16,396 bases of DNA from Bacillota bacterium (GTDB taxonomy: Bacteria; Bacillota; Clostridia; Clostridiales; Clostridiaceae), in contig JAEXZL010000079.1 in assembly GCA_023451395.1 (NCBI GenBank), positions 1 through 16,396 on the forward strand, read 5' to 3'. The position numbers and the translations under genes are program-made. The notes beneath the pieces are model-generated. The model saw nothing but the letters and a program-made list of their open reading frames with translations, searched no databases and was not told where the DNA came from. Numbering within the stretch: position 1 is the stretch's first letter; every line of letters begins with the position of its first letter. This document shows positions 1-7,160 of the stretch, in pieces.

Positions 1-4
1 AGAG

Positions 5-80
5 GAAACTTCCTAGCTAACGCTACGAAGTAGGATTCCGAAATGAAACTCCTCAGCTAGCGCTGATGAGTACGATTCTG
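5..80 (+). repeat. Two imperfect direct repeats in the spacer before 5S rRNA
   Basis: Two copies of a unit of about 36 bases lie at 5-40 and 45-80. Both run gaaact..cct..agcta.cgct..ga.gta.gattc.g with small indels and substitutions. Each copy can fold on itself, for example TCAGC tag CGCTGA in the second copy. The position directly before 5S suggests 23S-5S spacer, but no 23S rRNA sequence is recognisable in the window, so that is inferred. Confidence 0.55.
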
Positions 81-110
81 TGAACCAAATCGAAGATTTG
101 GACAGAATCG
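73..110 (+). other. Long hairpin immediately 5' of 5S rRNA
   Basis: CGATTCTGT (73-81) pairs with ACAGAATCG (102-110), and CCAAATC (85-91) pairs with GATTTGG (95-101) around a GAA loop. The only interruption is a three-base bulge (82-84). The 16 paired positions end three bases before the 5S start. The structure may be a processing signal for precursor rRNA, but that role is inferred. It is not an intrinsic terminator because no T-tract follows. Confidence 0.6.
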
Positions 111-112
111 CA

Positions 113-229
113 TCTGGTGATGATGCCATAAGAGTAACACCCGTTCCCATTCCGAACACGAAGGTTAAGTCTTATAGGGCCGATGGTACTGCAGGGGAGA
201 CCCTGTGGGAGAGTAGGAAGTTGCCAGGT
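113..229 (+). rRNA. rrf: 5S ribosomal RNA
   Basis: This is a complete 5S rRNA of about 117 nt. Recognisable conserved blocks are CACCCGTTCCCATTCCGAAC, the GGTTAAG loop, GCCGATGGTACTGC and GGGAGAGTAGG. The ends pair to form helix I (CTGG at 114-117 with CCAG at 224-227). Exact ends may shift by a base or two. The RNA is a component of the large ribosomal subunit. The first tRNA follows after only about 7 nt, so 5S and the tRNAs are probably one transcript from an rRNA operon whose 16S and 23S genes lie upstream. Confidence 0.95.
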
Positions 230-236
230 TAAATGT

Positions 237-312
<76 letters not shown>

Positions 313-319
313 TTTTATT

Positions 320-394
320 GGTGCTATAGCCAAGTGGTAAGGCAAAGGTCTGCAACACCTTTATTCCCCAGTTCAAATCTGGGTGGCACCTCCA
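320..394 (+). tRNA. tRNA-Cys (anticodon GCA)
   Basis: This is a 75-nt tRNA with an encoded CCA end. The acceptor GGTGCTA pairs with TGGCACC (one G-U). The D arm is GCCAAGTGGTAAGGC, the anticodon loop is CTGCAAC with GCA, and the T loop is GTTCAAATC. It is the last stable RNA before a strong intrinsic terminator. Confidence 0.97.
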
Positions 395-400
395 GAAAAA

Positions 401-430
401 AACCTTCGTTCTATGAACGAGGGTTTTTTT
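401..430 (+). terminator. Intrinsic terminator of the rRNA/tRNA operon
   Basis: AACCTTCGTTC (401-411) pairs with GAACGAGGGTT (415-425) around a TAT loop, with one G-U pair. A run of seven T ends the element. It lies six bases after tRNA-Cys. Confidence 0.9.
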
Positions 431-454
431 GGTGAAATTTGCCCTGGAGGACAA

Positions 455-511
455 GTGAAGTTGCTTCGCGGTGAAGTATTTGCTTCGCAAATGTGAAGTG
501 TTCTGAAGCAC
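455..511 (+). repeat. Three short GTGAAG-headed repeats
   Basis: GTGAAG recurs at 455, 471 and 493. The first two copies are each followed by GCTTCGC, so each unit can fold (GUGAAG with CUUCGC, one G-U). ATTTGC ttc GCAAAT (478-492) is a perfect small hairpin across the second unit. The block sits between two terminators and contains no gene. It may be a decayed remnant of rRNA/tRNA spacer sequence. Confidence 0.5.
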
Positions 512-538
512 ATAAAGAGCAAAATTAAATGAGAGAAG

Positions 539-570
539 ACTTCTAGGATATATATTCTAGAAGTTTTTTT
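539..570 (+). terminator. Second intrinsic terminator downstream of the tRNAs
   Basis: ACTTCTAG (539-546) pairs perfectly with CTAGAAGT (557-564), and the T-run continues to 570. It probably acts as a backup terminator for the stable-RNA operon and shields the regulator gene that follows. Confidence 0.8.
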
Positions 571-613
571 GTTATCTAGAGATTATATAAATTCCATTTA
601 AATACCTATTTTA

Positions 614-622
614 TGTTATAAT
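614..622 (+). promoter_or_regulatory. Extended -10 promoter of the AraC-type regulator
   Basis: TGTTATAAT is a perfect extended -10 (TGn plus TATAAT at 617-622). No good -35 is visible; the best is TTCCAT at 592-597 with a long 19-base spacer. Transcription would start near 629, giving a leader of about 18 nt. Confidence 0.6.
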
Positions 623-632
623 TAATGTCAAT

Positions 633-638
633 AAGGAG
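633..638 (+). promoter_or_regulatory. Ribosome binding site favouring a TTG start
   Basis: AAGGAG ends at 638. The in-frame GTG (638) overlaps it and the ATG (641) is only two bases away, both too close. The in-frame TTG at 647 has an 8-base spacing, so TTG is the most likely start. Confidence 0.65.
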
Positions 639-646
639 TGATGCAT

Positions 647-2710
647 TTGAGGAAAGAATATATAAGCTATTTATCTGATCTGCCTATAAATATTTCCTTT
701 TGCAGTGTGAAGAATTATCCTATACATTGGCAAGATGCTATAGAAATAATTTATGTTTTAAAGGGAAGTATAAATGTTACTATAGATACGGATACCATGG
801 TTCTTAAGGAAAATAATATTGAGATAGTAAATATGGATGAAGCTCATAGGCTTTATAGTAATGAGGATAATAGAGTTTTAATATTCCATATTGATCCGGA
901 CTTTTTTGAAAAATACTATAATGATATGAAAAATATGTTCTTCTATACTAATTCTGAAGAAAGAAATTCTCAGAAGGGGGAAGCCTATGAGGAGTTAAGA
1001 ACATTTTTAGCCATTATACTTTGCGAGACTATACAGAAAAAGGATGACTATGATGAATATATTGAGAAGTCTCTTATAGACCTCCTTTATCATCTTATAA
1101 ATAACTTTAACTATCTTATCTATTATCAAGAGGAGCTTAAGGATAATGAGGAGCAGCTAGAGCGATACCATAGAATTTCTAAATATATCTATAATAATTA
1201 TAATAACAATATTACTCTTCAGGATATTGCGGATAAGGAATTCTTGAGTACTAATTACCTTTCTCATGAAATAAAGTATGCTACGGGATACTCCTTTACG
1301 GATCTTATTAATCTTACAAGAGTTCAGGAATCTCTTAAACTTCTTTTAGATACAGATATGACTCTTTCAGAAATATCTGAGGAGGTTGGATTCTCTCATA
1401 CAAGATATCTAAACAAGCACTTTAAGCTGAATTTTAAGATGACACCCCTTCAGTTTAGAAAGAAAAACAAGGTTGATGAAGCTACCTATGAGAGAGAAAA
1501 ACAGATAAGCTACCTACCTATGGAGGAAGCTTTAAAGGATTTAAGCTATTATATTGAGGATTATGAAAGATATAATTTTATAAATAGAATACAGAAAATT
1601 AACATAAATGCTGCTGCTGAGAAGGGTGAATTTAAGAAGAACTTTAAGGAAATAATCAATCTTGGTGATGCTTTTGATCTTCTCATTGAAGATAATAAGG
1701 ATATGCTAGAGGAGCTTCAGTATGAGGTAACCTTTAAATATGCACAAGTTGAAAGACTTTTTTCTGTAGATATGGGGATATTCCCGGGAAATAATTTTTA
1801 TAACTGGAGCAGAGTAAGAACAATATTAGAGTACCTTGAAAGTATTTCTTTAATTCCTTTGATAACTGTGGATAATAAAAGCTTCAAAGGAGAAGAATTA
1901 TCAGGGCTTTTAAATAACTTCGCAGAATACTTTAGTGATTTGGAAACTACGAGCTTTACAGAATATAATTTTCTCCTTTCAAAGGATTTAACCTTAGAAG
2001 AGGAAGAACTTTTAAGGGAACTTTTAGAGGAGAAATACTCTCTTAGGGTGATAAAACAGGAAAAAATAGACTCAGAAGGCATCAATTATATTTATGATAC
2101 TCCGTATATGCTTCCTTATTTAATACATTCCTTAGGCATTAAAGAGGAAAGAGTTAGTTATTTAAAACCCTATGATATATTAGACAGAGAGGTAAGAATT
2201 ACTAATGAGGTCTTCTTTGGATACCCAGGGCTTATGAATGATAAGGGGATTAAGAAACCCTCTTACTATGCCTACTTTTTATTAAATAAGCTTGGAGATA
2301 CCCTTATTGATAAAGGAGAAGGATATATTGCCACAAAGAGTGATGGTGAGTATCAAATTCTTATATATAGCTATAATGATAGTATTAATGAGCTTATACC
2401 CTTTGATAAGTACTCTAAAGGGCGAAGAACACTGGAAGCATTAGAAAAAAATTATTCAGTGAACATAATGAATTTAAGGAAAAATACAAAATTAACCTTA
2501 TATCAGATAGATGAAACCATAGGTTCTTCCTACAATTATTGGCTTGCTATGGGAAGACCAAAGCGCCTTAATAAAGAAGAGGAAGAAATCATGCTTAAGG
2601 CATCTTTTCCAAGAATCGATTTTCAATTTAGCAAAAAAGCAACGGTTTTAAACCTTCGAAGAAGTATAAATTCCTATGGAGCTATTCTAATAATATTAAA
2701 AGAAGTATAA
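647..2710 (+). CDS. AraC-family transcriptional regulator with C-terminal GH39-like domain
   Basis: The product is a 687-residue cytoplasmic DNA-binding protein if translation starts at TTG 647. Residues about 15-90 form a cupin-like AraC sensor domain (HWQDAIEIIYVLKGSINVTI). Residues about 172-273 hold the paired AraC helix-turn-helix motifs (ITLQDIADKEFLSTNYLSHEI, then MTLSEISEEVGFSHTRYLNKHF). From about 310 onward the sequence resembles the GH39 (beta-xylosidase-like) domain fused to many Firmicute AraC regulators, including INLGDAFDLL, FKYAQVERLF and GIKKPSYYAYFLLNKLG. I see no Asn-Glu-Pro acid/base motif, and the barrel is short (about 380 residues), so it probably senses a carbohydrate rather than cleaving one. 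Targets are unknown; the MATE gene downstream has its own region and is only a guess. An extended -10 lies upstream and a terminator follows. Confidence 0.88.
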   Translation: MRKEYISYLSDLPINISFCSVKNYPIHWQDAIEIIYVLKGSINVTIDTDTMVLKENNIEIVNMDEAHRLYSNEDNRVLIFHIDPDFFEKYYNDMKNMFFYTNSEERNSQKGEAYEELRTFLAIILCETIQKKDDYDEYIEKSLIDLLYHLINNFNYLIYYQEELKDNEEQLERYHRISKYIYNNYNNNITLQDIADKEFLSTNYLSHEIKYATGYSFTDLINLTRVQESLKLLLDTDMTLSEISEEVGFSHTRYLNKHFKLNFKMTPLQFRKKNKVDEATYEREKQISYLPMEEALKDLSYYIEDYERYNFINRIQKININAAAEKGEFKKNFKEIINLGDAFDLLIEDNKDMLEELQYEVTFKYAQVERLFSVDMGIFPGNNFYNWSRVRTILEYLESISLIPLITVDNKSFKGEELSGLLNNFAEYFSDLETTSFTEYNFLLSKDLTLEEEELLRELLEEKYSLRVIKQEKIDSEGINYIYDTPYMLPYLIHSLGIKEERVSYLKPYDILDREVRITNEVFFGYPGLMNDKGIKKPSYYAYFLLNKLGDTLIDKGEGYIATKSDGEYQILIYSYNDSINELIPFDKYSKGRRTLEALEKNYSVNIMNLRKNTKLTLYQIDETIGSSYNYWLAMGRPKRLNKEEEEIMLKASFPRIDFQFSKKATVLNLRRSINSYGAILIILKEV

Positions 2711-2713
2711 AAG

Positions 2714-2736
2714 CACCTCTCTTTGAGGTGTTTTTT
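2714..2736 (+). terminator. Intrinsic terminator after the AraC-type regulator
   Basis: CACCTC (2714-2719), loop TCTTT, GAGGTG (2725-2730), then six T. It starts four bases after the stop codon. The rest of the gap to the next gene (2737-2915) is AT-rich, and I see no convincing promoter or known RNA element in it. Confidence 0.85.
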
Positions 2737-2926
2737 GCTTTTTGCAGGAATAGGTCGAAGTGTACAAAAGCAGATTAGTACTTTTATGTGCCTTCATTAG
2801 TGAATGTAAGAAACGCCTAAAGATGACATAATAGAATAGTAAATAAAAAATATATTAAGAAAAAATTACGCTTTATAAAATATATTGTGTCCATATGACT
2901 ATGAAATTTAATTAAAGGAGGTGTAC

Positions 2927-4303
2927 ATGGCTATGGATAATAAAATATTTACTACAGGAAAAACAAGAACAATTTTGCTTCGTTTTGCAATACCTGCAAT
3001 TATTTCTCTATTAGTGGTAGAGCTTTATAATATGGTAGATACTGTTTTCGTAGGAAGGTATGTTGGTACAGATGCCATTGGCGCCTTAACACTAGCCTTT
3101 CCTGTTCAAAGGCTTTTAAGTGCCCTAGCTCTTTTAGTGGGTGTAGGAGCAACTACAATAGTAGCAAAAAATCTAGGAGAAAAGAACTCTCAGGAGCTTA
3201 AAAAAACAATTGTAAACTCACTGTTTTTAACTGTTGCAATACTGGTTATAACTATCAGCTTATTATTTATTTTTAAGGAAAGAATTATATACTTCCTTGG
3301 GGCAAGTGAAAATACCTATGCTCCTGCGAATGAGTATATTTCTGTTATTTTGATAGGTGGTTTATTTCAAGGACTTACAATAATTATGTGCTCTATAATG
3401 ACAGCTTTAGGGAATACTAAAATATCTCTTTACTCTAATTCTCTTGGAGCAGTTATTAATATATTTATAGACTATATTTTAGTGGCTCACCTAAATATGG
3501 GAGTACATGGAGCTGCAATTGCTACGGTAATCTCTCAAATATTTGCTAGCTTTTTTACACTAAGAAGCTTTCTTAAGATGAAGAAATATTATTCCATTAA
3601 GAGCATGGAGAAAGGTAAGTGGCTATCCTTAAGCTTAAGCAAGGTTATACTTTCAATAGGCTTTTCTACATTTATAATAGAAATATCCGATGCAGTGGTG
3701 GCTGTTATTCTAAATAATCTTCTTCTAGGCAAAGGAGGAGATGCTGCAGTGGTTATGGTTGGAATTATTACAAGAGTTTCAATGTTTATGTTTATAGCTA
3801 TTATAGGTATTAGCTCCGCTATGCAGCCAATTGTAGCCTTTAACTATGGGGCGGAGAATTATAATGAGATGAAAAGAACTCTAAAGGTAGCACTGCAGAC
3901 TGTAAGCTACGTTTCACTGGGATTTTGGGCGGTATTAGTATTATTCTCAAATAATATTATAGGATTTTTCCTTCAGGAGAAGGAACTTCTGATCGAAACT
4001 GTAAGAGCCTTTAGAATAAGCATATCTATACTTCCTATAGTGGGAATATACTACATTGCAATATACTTTTATCAAGCTATAGGCGATGCAAGAAGATCCT
4101 TCCTCCTATCTATATACAGGCAGCTTGTGATATTTATACCGGTGGTACTAATAATGGTAAATTATATTGGAGTAGCTGGAGCATGGATATCTTATCCTAT
4201 TTCTGATGCCATAGCAGCCTTAACCTCTATTTATTTTCTATATAGCGCTTGGACATTTGACTTTGATTATGATACTAAGGGTAACTCACTTCAAAGAATT
4301 TAA
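2927..4303 (+). CDS. MATE-family multidrug efflux transporter
   Basis: This is a 458-residue polytopic membrane protein of the MATE (NorM/DinF) family, which exports drugs or metabolites in exchange for Na+ or H+. The N-terminal stretch LLRFAIPAIISLLVVELYNMVDTVFVGRYVG is the family hallmark, and about 12 hydrophobic segments run through the length, as two homologous halves of six. A second-half repeat appears at residues about 240-270 (SIGFSTFIIEISDAVVAVILNNLL). AGGAGG (2916-2921) is 5 bases before ATG 2927, which is preferred over the overlapping GTG at 2921. The substrate cannot be read from sequence. The gene is monocistronic and converges on the LD-carboxypeptidase gene. Confidence 0.93.
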   Translation: MAMDNKIFTTGKTRTILLRFAIPAIISLLVVELYNMVDTVFVGRYVGTDAIGALTLAFPVQRLLSALALLVGVGATTIVAKNLGEKNSQELKKTIVNSLFLTVAILVITISLLFIFKERIIYFLGASENTYAPANEYISVILIGGLFQGLTIIMCSIMTALGNTKISLYSNSLGAVINIFIDYILVAHLNMGVHGAAIATVISQIFASFFTLRSFLKMKKYYSIKSMEKGKWLSLSLSKVILSIGFSTFIIEISDAVVAVILNNLLLGKGGDAAVVMVGIITRVSMFMFIAIIGISSAMQPIVAFNYGAENYNEMKRTLKVALQTVSYVSLGFWAVLVLFSNNIIGFFLQEKELLIETVRAFRISISILPIVGIYYIAIYFYQAIGDARRSFLLSIYRQLVIFIPVVLIMVNYIGVAGAWISYPISDAIAALTSIYFLYSAWTFDFDYDTKGNSLQRI

Positions 4304-4333
4304 TAAGAATTAGCTATAATAGGTTAAATATCA

Positions 4334-4378
4334 AAATAACAATACCGGCAGCTTTAATTGCTGCCGGTATTGTTATTT
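4334..4378. terminator. Bidirectional terminator between the MATE and ldcA genes
   Basis: A perfect 19-bp stem (4334-4352 with 4360-4378; core ACCGGCAGC/GCTGCCGGT) closes on a 7-base loop. A-rich 5' and T-rich 3' flanks make it usable on both strands. The stop codon of the minus-strand gene (4373-4375) lies inside one arm. Confidence 0.92.
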
Positions 4379-5293
4379 CACCACTGGTTCAGTTATATTA
4401 AGAATTTTATTTTTACCATCAAGCTGTGCCTTTGCTCCTATAGGAAGGGTAAGCTTAGGATAATCATGACCACTCATGAAATTATATAATATAGGCTTAT
4501 TAAGAGGAAGAAGCCTATCCTCAAAGACCTCCTGAAGCTTAAAGGATTTTTCTTTATCGGAAGCTTCACAATCGGTAAATTGCCCTAAAATAATACCATT
4601 ACATTCAGTTAAAGACTTGGATTGAATAAGTGTAGTAAGCATTCTGTCTATTGCGTAAGGACTTTCACCAACATCTTCTATAAAGATAATTTTATTCTTG
4701 AAATTTATCTCATAGGGAGTTCCTAAGGAAGAGCAGATGAGTGAAAGGTTACCTCCGGCAAGTCGTCCTTCTGCCTTTTTATCACTACTACTTTCTAATT
4801 TAAAGCCTTCAGGATTTTCAATACTATAGGGCTTATAACCTTCCATTAGGGTGGAAATAAAGGAAGAATGTGTTGCCTTATCCAAGAAGTTTGAGGAAAT
4901 CATGGGACCATGGAAGGTAACGGTATTATAACGCTGAGCCATATAATTTAAAAGGATGGTAATATCACTAAAGCCACATAATATTTTTATTTTTTTAGAT
5001 ATTTGGGGAAAGTTAATATAAGGCATTATCCTAGAAGTACCATAACCACCTCTATAGCAGACAATTGCATCTACATCCTCTGAATGATACATATCATTAA
5101 AATCCTCTGCTCGGACCTTATCCTCTCCTGCTAAGTAGCCAAGGCTATCATATAAATGCCTTCCTTTTTTAACCTTAAAGCCCAAAGAGGTAAAGGTGGA
5201 TAAATCATTATCAATTTCCTCTTTGGGCTTTGGAGAAGCCGGTGCGATTATTCCTATAAGACTTTCATAACTTAATCTATTGGGAAGAATCAT
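4373..5293 (-). CDS. ldcA: LD-carboxypeptidase (peptidase family S66)
   Basis: The 306-residue protein matches the S66 family, which removes the terminal D-Ala from murein tetrapeptides during cell-wall recycling; some members (MccF) instead cleave microcin C-type compounds. Visible landmarks are VCYRGGYGTSRIMPYI (about 78-93), the nucleophile Ser109 in CGFSD, Glu206 in IIFIEDVGE, and His276 in MSGHDYPKLTLPIGA. Their order and spacing fit the Ser-Glu-His triad of Pseudomonas LdcA. No signal peptide is seen, so a cytoplasmic protein is expected. GAGG lies about 7 bases before the ATG. The choice between murein recycling and MccF-type immunity cannot be settled here, but no microcin-like genes are nearby. 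Confidence 0.9.
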   Translation of the reverse strand: MILPNRLSYESLIGIIAPASPKPKEEIDNDLSTFTSLGFKVKKGRHLYDSLGYLAGEDKVRAEDFNDMYHSEDVDAIVCYRGGYGTSRIMPYINFPQISKKIKILCGFSDITILLNYMAQRYNTVTFHGPMISSNFLDKATHSSFISTLMEGYKPYSIENPEGFKLESSSDKKAEGRLAGGNLSLICSSLGTPYEINFKNKIIFIEDVGESPYAIDRMLTTLIQSKSLTECNGIILGQFTDCEASDKEKSFKLQEVFEDRLLPLNKPILYNFMSGHDYPKLTLPIGAKAQLDGKNKILNITEPVVK

Positions 5294-5359
5294 ATTAAAA
5301 CCTCATAAAATCAATCTTCATTTATAAGTATATTTCTAGCTAAGAAAAATTATTCAACA

Positions 5360-6304
5360 TTAGAACATATCCTTCTTATAAAGAATAGCAATAGCAGCTA
5401 TAGATAGACCAATTATTATACCTATTATTATTTGAAAGCCATAGGGATTGTTCACTAAAGGCATAAAGGCCATATTCATTCCAAAAAGTCCAGAAATCAT
5501 ATTAGGGATAGCCATTACTATAGTTATTGAAGCTAATAATTTCATTACTATGTTTAGGTTGTTTGATATTACTGAGGCAAAGGCATCCATAGTACCAGAA
5601 AGAATGTTACTATAAATATCTGTCATTTCTATTGCCTGTTTATGCTCAATAATTACATCCTCCAATACGTCCTTATCCTCTTCATATCTCTGCATAATAT
5701 CAATCTTTAGCATTTTTTCTAAAGTTATTTCATTAGACTTTAAAGAGGTTGAAAAGTATACTAGAGATTTTTCTAAAGATAGCAATTGTATAAGCTCTTT
5801 ATTCTTCATAGATTTATGAAGCCTTTTCTCGACCATAAGGCTTTTTTTATCTATCTGCCTAAGATAAAGAAGATAGTAGGTAGAAATTCTATTTAATATT
5901 TGAAGGGTGAATCTTGACCTTTTAAAGGTATAGAAGGACTTTATTTTCCCTTCAATAAAATCGGTAATTATCTTGCTATTTTTAAGGCATATGGTTATTA
6001 TTTCCTTTTCGGTATGAATAATGCCGATGGGATAAGTATCATAGGTAAGGGAGTTATCTTCCATTTCCGTAAAAGGTATATCAAGTATTATAAGGATACT
6101 ATTGTCTTCCATTTCAATTCTGGAAGTTTCCTCATCATCTAGAGGAGCCTTTAAGAAATCTAAGGGTACACCGGTTTTTTTTGCAATTAAAACAAGCTCT
6201 TCTTCCGAAGGAGCTACTACGTTAATCCAGCAACCGGGCTCTATAGTTTCTAGGCTTTGTAGGGTTATGTTGTTTTCTGATACACTTTTATAGATGTTTA
6301 TCAT
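5360..6304 (-). CDS. corA: CorA-family divalent metal (Mg2+/Co2+) transporter
   Basis: This is a 314-residue CorA channel subunit; CorA works as a pentamer in the inner membrane. The first 250 residues form the acidic cytoplasmic domain and long stalk helix. TM1 runs about 253-274 and ends in the signature Gly-Met-Asn (275-277), and TM2 is about 291-308 with a basic end (YKKDMF). The motif is GMNMAF rather than the common YGMNF, and the usual MPEL loop is replaced by MPLVNNP. GGAGGT (6316-6311) is 6 bases before ATG 6304, so this start is better than a frame-extended one at 6346. A TATAAT on the minus strand (6340-6335) could be its -10. No M-box riboswitch fits the leader. It is spaced 66 bases from ldcA and may be cotranscribed with it. 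Confidence 0.9.
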   Translation of the reverse strand: MINIYKSVSENNITLQSLETIEPGCWINVVAPSEEELVLIAKKTGVPLDFLKAPLDDEETSRIEMEDNSILIILDIPFTEMEDNSLTYDTYPIGIIHTEKEIITICLKNSKIITDFIEGKIKSFYTFKRSRFTLQILNRISTYYLLYLRQIDKKSLMVEKRLHKSMKNKELIQLLSLEKSLVYFSTSLKSNEITLEKMLKIDIMQRYEEDKDVLEDVIIEHKQAIEMTDIYSNILSGTMDAFASVISNNLNIVMKLLASITIVMAIPNMISGLFGMNMAFMPLVNNPYGFQIIIGIIIGLSIAAIAILYKKDMF

Positions 6305-6539
6305 ATCATCACCTCCAGAGTTATTTACCTGTCTATTATATATCAACTTATAAAATATATATAGCTATATTTTGTGTAAGAAGATGAACATTGGAATATT
6401 TAAATAGAATATAGATTTAAATATTAGATTTAAAAATGGAGGAAGGAAAAAGATTAAAATACAATTTTAATAACAAAAGCTATAAGAAGATTTATAGGGG
6501 TAAATAACGCAGTTAATAGTTAAAGAGATAAAATGACGA

Positions 6540-6554
6540 AATTTGATTCAAATT
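6540..6554. promoter_or_regulatory. Palindrome AATTTGATTCAAATT, possible operator
   Basis: AATTTGA and TCAAATT are perfect arms around one T. GAC/GTC extend it after a two-base bulge on the left. It sits about 38 bases upstream of the -10 of the downstream gene. The binding factor is unknown. Confidence 0.35.
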
Positions 6555-6568
6555 GTCGTGAGTCTTGG

Positions 6569-6597
6569 TGGACTATGAGTATAAAGCCTAGTATAAT
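6569..6597 (+). promoter_or_regulatory. Putative sigma-A promoter of the orphan membrane protein gene
   Basis: A perfect -10 TATAAT lies at 6592-6597. With a 17-base spacer the -35 is TGGACT (6569-6574), a weak match to TTGACA, so activation may be needed. Transcription would begin near 6604, inside the adjoining palindrome. Confidence 0.5.
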
Positions 6598-6598
6598 C

Positions 6599-6617
6599 AT
6601 TTAGTGTAACACTAAAT
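6599..6617. promoter_or_regulatory. 19-base perfect palindrome at the transcription start, probable operator
   Basis: ATTTAGTGTAACACTAAAT has two perfect 8-base arms around TAA. It begins one base after the -10 box and covers the expected start site, the classic place for a repressor. No T-tract follows, so it is not a terminator. I do not recognise the regulator family. Confidence 0.55.
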
Positions 6618-6642
6618 ACTAACCTTGGGGAGTTTATAGTCT

Positions 6643-7131
6643 ATGGGAACAATGTATAATGAAACCAATGTAAAGAAAAGAACCCCAGTCGTAATACAAG
6701 TATTAATTATGCTAACGGCTGCTATTGTTATATCTGATATTTTAGAAACTGTTAGGGTAGGAAGATTAATGGTTGAAAAAATTTCAGATCCTCTATTGAT
6801 TCTTTTTATGACAGGATTTATATTTTATGAGGTTCTTGAATGTAGGACAAGCTATAAATACTCAATTATTGCTAATCAGCTGATAATTCATAAAATAACT
6901 CAAAAGAACTATGAAGTAGTGGAGTGTATTTATTTAGATGATATTTTATATGTGGGTAATCCTCTAGGTTGTTTAGGAAAATATAAAATAAAAGAAATTA
7001 AAAATTATAGTTGCAGCATAAAGCTATTTAACTCACAATGCTGCGTATATAAATCCTCAAATGGGAATAAAAAGCTTTATTTTAAACCCAGTAAGAGGCT
7101 TGAAAATAAAATAATGATTTTAAAAAAATAA
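6643..7131 (+). CDS. Unrecognised small membrane protein, two helices plus soluble C-terminal domain
   Basis: I do not recognise this 162-residue protein. After a basic N-terminus (NVKKR), hydrophobic segments at about 15-32 and 48-64 form a helical hairpin. Residues 70-162 form a soluble, beta-rich, lysine-rich tail starting YKYSIIANQLIIHK; the run of short strands and the two-helix anchor recall bacterial PH-like membrane proteins, but this is only a resemblance. Cysteines occur at 67, 95, 110, and several more follow in the tail (SCSI, SQCCVY). GGGGAG (6627-6632) is 10 bases before the ATG. The gene is monocistronic, with its own palindrome-flanked promoter and terminator. It is clearly a real gene, because the start signals, membrane segments and stop hairpin agree. 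Confidence 0.75.
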   Translation: MGTMYNETNVKKRTPVVIQVLIMLTAAIVISDILETVRVGRLMVEKISDPLLILFMTGFIFYEVLECRTSYKYSIIANQLIIHKITQKNYEVVECIYLDDILYVGNPLGCLGKYKIKEIKNYSCSIKLFNSQCCVYKSSNGNKKLYFKPSKRLENKIMILKK

Positions 7132-7160
7132 AAAGGAGAGGCTACCTCTCCTTTTTATTT
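7126..7160. terminator. Bidirectional terminator between the orphan gene and the M20 gene
   Basis: AAATAAAAAGGAGAGG (7126-7141) pairs perfectly with CCTCTCCTTTTTATTT (7145-7160) around CTA. Both flanking stop codons (7129-7131 on plus, 7155-7157 on minus) lie in the stem. Confidence 0.9.

Larger units (their letters stand above)
6305..6642. other. Intergenic region with several palindromes, between divergent genes
   Basis: This 338-base AT-rich gap separates corA from the divergent membrane-protein gene. It holds the corA leader and possible -10 (6335-6340), a perfect 11-base inverted repeat AATATTTAAAT (6395-6405) and ATTTAAATATT (6415-6425), a 15-base palindrome (6540-6554), a TATAAT box and a 19-base palindrome (6599-6617). 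A 23-codon ORF at 6436-6507 has no ribosome binding site. I recognise no known riboswitch or RNA gene. Confidence 0.6.

Noticed and set aside
1798..2085. Minus-strand open frame inside the AraC-type gene
   Set aside because: Serine/lysine-rich shadow of a strongly supported gene, with no recognisable domain.
6102..6293. Plus-strand open frame inside corA
   Set aside because: Antisense shadow of a well-supported CorA gene, with no family match.
6305..6440. Mg2+-sensing riboswitch (M-box) before corA
   Set aside because: The leader implied by the -10 is about 24 nt, far too short, and no M-box-like structure was recognised.
6436..6507. 23-codon ORF with a lysine-rich product in the corA-orphan gap
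   Set aside because: It has no ribosome binding site and no promoter close by, and the length is expected by chance in AT-rich DNA.
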